From Actinoallomurus vinaceus (GTDB lineage Bacteria; Actinomycetota; Actinomycetes; Streptosporangiales; Streptosporangiaceae): a stretch of DNA of 64,000 nucleotides. The notes under the pieces were generated by a model, which saw only the letters and a program-made list of their open reading frames with translations, made no database searches and was not told where the DNA came from. This document shows, one piece after another, positions 60,322 through 64,000 of the stretch (position 1 is its first letter; every line of letters begins with the position of its first letter). Location: the NCBI RefSeq assembly GCF_039542055.1, contig NZ_BAABHK010000005.1, forward strand, positions 124,001 through 188,000, given 5' to 3'. A program made the position numbers and the translations under genes.

Positions 60322-60665
60322 GGCGCCTCCTGAAGATCTTCGAATCGCATCCGGTAAGTCCCCTGTGGGGGGTAATCGTCAATCTCATTAACAATGGCCG
60401 GAAACGGACAGCGGCCTGGATTCGCGGATGCCGCTCCCGAGCGATCCGGCCCCGAGTGGGCACCCCGGCCGCCTGCGCCGCAGGTGCCGGTAGTGGGCCG
60501 CGTACGGAGTCCGGTGGTGCCGGTCGGATGTCCTGCCAGCGTACCCGCCGGGTGAGCGGCGACTCGGGGCCGGGCGAGGAGCCCGTGAGGCGAGGGCTGC
60601 GATGCGTGAACGGCGATGAAAGCGCCTTTTCCGCGTACCGGCTCCGGGGTTACGGTCGGTTCGCG
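60322..60665. other. Divergent promoter region of the GH2 and GH5 genes
   Basis: 344 bases with no supported gene. It contains a 10-bp palindrome GAAGATCTTC (60332-60341) just upstream of the GH2 start and an AT-richer stretch around 60370-60405 that could hold the leftward promoter. The rightward control site is the CebR box at 60666. Confidence 0.45.
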
Positions 60666-60683
60666 CATGGGAGCGCTCCCATG
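60666..60683. promoter_or_regulatory. CebR-type operator
   Basis: CATGGGAGCGCTCCCATG is an 18-bp perfect palindrome containing TGGGAGCGCTCCCA, the known consensus of CebR, the cellobiose-responsive LacI-family repressor of actinomycete cellulase genes. It lies 38 bases upstream of the endoglucanase start. No cebR gene is in the window. Confidence 0.88.
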
Positions 60684-60720
60684 TCCTGGATTCTCCCGGT
60701 AACCCGTCATGGAGCCGTCA

Positions 60721-62181
60721 ATGCGACCTCGACGCGTGCTCTCCTCTCTGCTGGCCTTGCTGCTGGGCGTCTGCGGAATCGGCCTCGTCGCCGGCGCGGG
60801 CACCGCGAACGCCGCGGTCGGCTGCGGTGTCGACTACGGCAAGAACGACTGGGGCACGGGCTTCAGCGTCACCATCACCCTCCACAACCTCGGCGATCCG
60901 CTGAGCGGGTGGACGCTGACCTACGCGTACGCCGGTGACCAGAAGCTCTCCCAGGGCTGGAACGGCACCTGGTCCCAGAGCGGCAAGAACGTCACGGTCA
61001 CCAACGCGAGCTGGAACGGCGCGCTGGCAAGCGGCGCCACCGCCCAGATCGGCGCGAACTTCACCTACAGCGGCGCGAACACCGACCCGACGTCCTTCGC
61101 GATCAACGGGACGACCTGCACGGGCTCCGGCGGCGGCGGGGGAGGAGGCGGTGGGGGCGGGACGTCCGGCCCGGCGCCCGCCCTGCACGTGTCCGGCAAC
61201 AAACTCGTCGCCGCGAGCGGCGCCACCGTACGCCTCCGCGGCGCGAACCGCTCCGGCGGCGAGTTCATGTGCGTCCAGGGGCGGGGCATCTGGGACGGGC
61301 CGGTCGACGACGCCGCGATCGACGCCATGGCCGCCTGGAAGATCACGGCGGTCCGCATCCCGCTCAACGAGGAGTGCTGGCTCGGCCTGAGCAACATCGA
61401 CACCCGGTACGGCGGCACGGCGTACCAGAACGAGGTCAAGGCGTTCGTGTCCCGGCTCGAGAAGCACGGCATCACACCGATCGTCGAGATGCACTGGAAC
61501 TACGGCACCTACACCGGCCCGTCGTCGGGATGCTCGGACGTCCACGCCACGTGCCAGAAGCCGATGCCGGACGCGCAGTACGCCCCGTCGTTCTGGACCG
61601 GTGTCGGAGGCGCCTTCAAGGGCGACGACGCCGTGGTGTTCGACCTGTTCAACGAGCCGTACCCGGAGCGTGCCACCGGCAGCGAGACCTCCGGCTGGAC
61701 CTGCTGGCGGGACGGCGGGACCTGCTCGGGCATCCCGTACCAGGTGGCCGGCTTCCAGAGTCTGGTGGGCGCCGTCCGCGGGACCGGCGCGACGAACGTC
61801 ATCCTCGTCGGCGGGCTGGCGTACTCCAACGACCTGACGCAGTGGCTCCAGTACCGGCCGACCGATCCGAAGAACAACCTCGCGGCGTTCGCGCACGTCT
61901 ACAACTTCAACACCTGCGCGAACACGTCCTGCTACGACAGCCAGCTGGCGCCCGTCGCCGCGCAGGTCCCGCTGACGCTCAGCGAGATCGGCGAGAACGA
62001 CTGCGGGCACGGTTTCGTCGACACCCTGATGAACTGGGCGGACGCGCACGCCGTCGGCTACCTCGGGTGGACCTGGAACACCTGGGACTGCAGCAGCGGC
62101 CCCTCACTCATCAGTTCCTTTGACGGCACCGCCACCTCGTACGGCGCCGGTCTCCGGGACCACCTGCGGTCCACCTCCTGA
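60721..62181 (+). CDS. Secreted endoglucanase: CBM2 plus GH5
   Basis: 486 residues from ATG 60721 (TGGAG six bases upstream; ATG 60709 is weaker). Signal peptide ~1-33 (LLALLLGVCGIGLVAGAG, then TANA cleavage). CBM2 cellulose-binding domain ~34-135 (GWTLTYAYAGDQKLSQGWNG with the aromatic face), a Gly-only linker (about 11 glycines), and a GH5 catalytic domain ~150-486 with the acid/base Glu in VFDLFNEPYPE and nucleophile Glu in LSEIGEND. Cysteine-rich loops suggest disulfides. Induction by cellobiose through the CebR box is the likely regulation. Confidence 0.92.
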   Translation: MRPRRVLSSLLALLLGVCGIGLVAGAGTANAAVGCGVDYGKNDWGTGFSVTITLHNLGDPLSGWTLTYAYAGDQKLSQGWNGTWSQSGKNVTVTNASWNGALASGATAQIGANFTYSGANTDPTSFAINGTTCTGSGGGGGGGGGGGTSGPAPALHVSGNKLVAASGATVRLRGANRSGGEFMCVQGRGIWDGPVDDAAIDAMAAWKITAVRIPLNEECWLGLSNIDTRYGGTAYQNEVKAFVSRLEKHGITPIVEMHWNYGTYTGPSSGCSDVHATCQKPMPDAQYAPSFWTGVGGAFKGDDAVVFDLFNEPYPERATGSETSGWTCWRDGGTCSGIPYQVAGFQSLVGAVRGTGATNVILVGGLAYSNDLTQWLQYRPTDPKNNLAAFAHVYNFNTCANTSCYDSQLAPVAAQVPLTLSEIGENDCGHGFVDTLMNWADAHAVGYLGWTWNTWDCSSGPSLISSFDGTATSYGAGLRDHLRSTS

Positions 62182-62188
62182 GAGGACC

Positions 62189-62228
62189 CGCGCGGGCCGG
62201 CAACGGTCAGGAGGGGCCGGCCCGCGCG
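62189..62228 (+). terminator. Hairpin terminator after endoglucanase
   Basis: A perfect 13-bp GC-rich stem (62189-62201/62216-62228) with a 14-base loop starts eight bases after the stop codon. The right arm text gccggcccgcgcgcc recurs near 62298, so an alternative pairing is possible. Confidence 0.75.
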
Positions 62229-62342
62229 CCCCGGAGACGTGTCATCGGGCTTCACGAGGGCCGGCCCGGTCCGCGTCGCGGAGCCGCGGCGTCGGCGGCC
62301 GGCCCGCGCGCCCTTGGGACCGCGTTCCCGGGATCCGCGACG

Positions 62343-63197
62343 TCAGGCGCCGAGCGTGGCGGCGACGGTCTCGGAGATCGGCGTGGTCGGGCGGCCGATG
62401 AGCGCCTTCAGGTCGCCCGAGGCGTCGGCCAGGGCGCCCGCGACGATGCCGCGGTCGATGTCGACGAGCATGTCGGCGACCGCGTCGGGCAGGCCCGCCC
62501 CGACCAGGGCGGCGCGGTGCTCCTCGGAGGAGAGGTTCCGGTAGGCGACCTGCTTGCCCGAGACCCGGGAGATCTCGCCGGCGAGGTCGTCAAGGGTCCA
62601 GGCGACGTCGCCGGCCAGCTCGTACACCCGGTTGTCGTGGCCGGTCCCGGTGAGCACGGCCACCGCCGCGGCCGCGTAGTCCGCGCGGGTGGCGCTGGCG
62701 ATCCGCCCCTCACCGGCGCTGCCGATGACGGCGCCGGTCTCGACGGCCTGGCCGATCGTCGGCACGTACATCTCGCTGTACCAGTTGTTGCGCAGGAGCG
62801 TGTAGGTCAGCCCCGTCTCGCGGATGATCTCCTCGGTCGCCTTGTGCTCGGGGGCCAGGCCGAGGACGGACGTGTCCGCGTGCGGCGCGCTGGTGTAGAC
62901 GATGTGCCCGATGCCCGCGCCCTGGGCGGCCTGCACGGCGGCGGCGTGCTGCGGGACGCGGCGGCCGACCTCGCTGCCGGAGATCAGCAGGAGCCGGGTG
63001 CCTCCCTCGAAGGCCGGGCGCAGGGTCTCCGGTCGGTCGTAGTCGGCCTCCCGGACGTGCACGCCGCGCTCGGCGAGGTCGGCGGCCTTCTCCGGGCTGC
63101 GCACGGCGGCCACCACCTGGTCCGCGGGCACCTTCTCCAGCAGGCCGTCGATCACCAACCGGCCGAGCTGGCCGGTGGCGCCGGTAACGATGATCAT
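62343..63197 (-). CDS. NmrA-like quinone reductase (QorB-like)
   Basis: 284 residues from ATG 63197 (GGGAGA eight bases upstream; a longer frame begins at 63245). IIVTGATGQLGRLVIDGLL gives the Rossmann loop; VVAAVRSPEKAADLAERGV, LRNNWYSEMYVPTIGQAVET and ATRADYAAAAVAVLTG match QorB/QOR2-type NAD(P)H:quinone oxidoreductases. Divergent from an HxlR regulator, a pairing frequently seen for these enzymes and controlled by electrophile or quinone stress. Confidence 0.9.
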   Translation of the reverse strand: MIIVTGATGQLGRLVIDGLLEKVPADQVVAAVRSPEKAADLAERGVHVREADYDRPETLRPAFEGGTRLLLISGSEVGRRVPQHAAAVQAAQGAGIGHIVYTSAPHADTSVLGLAPEHKATEEIIRETGLTYTLLRNNWYSEMYVPTIGQAVETGAVIGSAGEGRIASATRADYAAAAVAVLTGTGHDNRVYELAGDVAWTLDDLAGEISRVSGKQVAYRNLSSEEHRAALVGAGLPDAVADMLVDIDRGIVAGALADASGDLKALIGRPTTPISETVAATLGA

Positions 63198-63343
63198 ACG
63201 AATCTCCCGCTTCATCGAGCGTGCGGGCGTGGCCGCCCAGGTCAAAGTACGCGCTGTACGATAGTGCTAACTTTTTGAAAGTGCAATCCATGAGGGTGGC
63301 ACAGTCGATTTGCTCAGTGCATGCGAGAAGTATGCTGTGCGCC

Positions 63344-63787
63344 ATGGGCAGCCACGCGACCGACACCCCACCGGCCGACGGTGACACCGGCGGGCCGGGA
63401 TCCGACGACGGCTTCGCCGGCGTCGTCTTCGACGTGTTCGCGGGCCGGTGCTCGTCCCGGGAGACGCTGGGGCACATCACCGGGCGGTGGGGGATCCTCG
63501 CGCTGGGCGCCCTCAGCGAGGGGACGTACCGCTTCAACGCGCTGCGCCGCCGGGTGGACGGGGTGAGCGAGAAGATGCTCGCCCAGACCCTCCAGGCGCT
63601 CGAACGCGACGGCTTCGTCCTCCGCGAGGCCGAGCCCACCATCCCGCCCCGGGTCGAGTACAGCCTCACCCCGCTCGGCCGCGCGGCCGCCGAGCGCCTC
63701 CTGAACGTCATCGAGTGGCTCGAGGCCAGCATGCCCGAGGTCATGGCGGCTCGAGCCCGCCACGACCAGGCGAAATCAGCCCGGTGA
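63344..63787 (+). CDS. HxlR-family transcriptional regulator
   Basis: 147 residues from ATG 63344; ATG 63332 is an alternative closer to the GAGAAG ribosome site. Winged helix of the HxlR type (HITGRWGILALGALSEGTYR, FNALRRRVDGVSEKMLAQTL, EYSLTPLGRAAAERL). The only cysteine of the N-terminal part (AGRCSSRETLGH) is in the position used for redox sensing in some HypR/QorR proteins. QorR-like control of the divergent reductase is the probable role. Confidence 0.9.
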   Translation: MGSHATDTPPADGDTGGPGSDDGFAGVVFDVFAGRCSSRETLGHITGRWGILALGALSEGTYRFNALRRRVDGVSEKMLAQTLQALERDGFVLREAEPTIPPRVEYSLTPLGRAAAERLLNVIEWLEASMPEVMAARARHDQAKSAR

Positions 63788-63832
63788 CGGTCTCACCCCG
63801 CCGGGGCCGGCCACACCGTTCCAGTGGACGAG

Positions 63833-63868
63833 GCCGAGCCCACCGCCGTTTCGGTCTCCGGGCTCGGC
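63833..63868 (+). terminator. Rho-independent terminator after the HxlR gene
   Basis: A 9-bp stem gccgagccc/gggctcggc (63833-63841/63860-63868) followed by TTTT, 45 bases after the stop codon. Confidence 0.75.
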
Positions 63869-63946
63869 TTTTCCGTTATCGCGACGCCTGATCCACGTCT
63901 CCCGTACAGAGCGGACCTTCGTGGACGAGGCGATATGAGGAGCGAG

Positions 63947-64000
63947 ATGGATGGGGACGTACGGCCCGGCCCCGAGACGGTCGTGGCGGCGCGGCACGGC
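63947..64000 (+). CDS. Possible gene start at window edge
   Basis: ATG 63947 follows GGAG and stays open to the window end (MDGDVRPGPETVVAARHG). An in-frame ATG at 63935 is possible. Too short to assign; it is offered only because the ribosome site and codon use look coding. Confidence 0.3.
   Translation, partial: MDGDVRPGPETVVAARHG

Noticed and set aside
63776..63997. Leftward open frame at the window end
   Set aside because: It crosses the terminator hairpin and has no family signature.

Overview
The window is high-GC DNA with Actinomycetota gene content: FHA-fused ABC transporter, SAV2177-type methyltransferase, CU044_5270-type sigma partner, CebR-type operator, and a KstR2/Ipd steroid-catabolism gene set. 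A Streptosporangiales-like or related filamentous actinomycete is an inference from this content; no rRNA or standard tRNA gene is present to fix it.

Layout. 1-3.2 kb: the end of a coiled-coil repeat protein, an IclR regulator with 4-hydroxybenzoate hydroxylase (pobA), and a spermidine-synthase-like methyltransferase. 3.3-4.35 kb: a conserved protein of unknown function followed by two tandem 140-nt RNAs with a circularly permuted tRNA-like fold (T-arm before D-arm, closed 'acceptor' stem, long terminal stem). I consider these the most interesting objects here. 4.4-9.2 kb and 12.7-18.2 kb: two blocks of a steroid ring C/D (HIP-CoA) degradation regulon. The first holds fadA6-kstR2-ipdF divergent from two acyl-CoA dehydrogenases; the second holds echA20-ipdA-ipdB-ipdC divergent from two SDR genes. 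Both divergent promoter regions carry the same 18-bp operator-like site. Between them sit an MFS exporter with a nine-codon leader peptide, an ACT-domain protein, a DUF6980-type protein and a small RNA ligase. fadD3 is not in the window.

18.3-25.8 kb: an MFS transporter fused to carboxypeptidase-regulatory-like (CarboxypepD_reg) domains, two further genes with the same domains (the second fused to YceI), two small membrane proteins behind a palindrome, an M20 peptidase and an F420-reductase-like gene. 25.9-35.2 kb: an XRE regulator, a decayed MMPL transporter, a two-component system, an LPG-synthase-like membrane protein, a GT-C-like membrane protein, and a PAP2-like gene with a pair of membrane-anchored esterases, one of which has lost its catalytic residues. 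35.3-42.7 kb: HEAT-like and WD40 proteins, an ECF sigma factor with its CU044_5270-type partner, and two genes of visibly lower GC that look acquired. These encode a 772-residue protein of unknown function and a family-5-like glycosidase.

42.8-64 kb: DUF402 protein, GT-C-like membrane protein, double-FHA ABC transporter, methyltransferase, ROK kinase, DoxX/MarR pair with two perfect palindromes, AraC/NmrA pair, a NuoF-like/ferric-reductase-like electron-transfer pair with a degenerate M23 protein, exo-beta-glucosaminidase (GH2), a CebR-box-controlled CBM2-GH5 endoglucanase, and an NmrA-type reductase divergent from an HxlR regulator. The last bases may hold the start of another gene. All assignments come from reading the sequence and recalled family knowledge; no database search or folding program was run.
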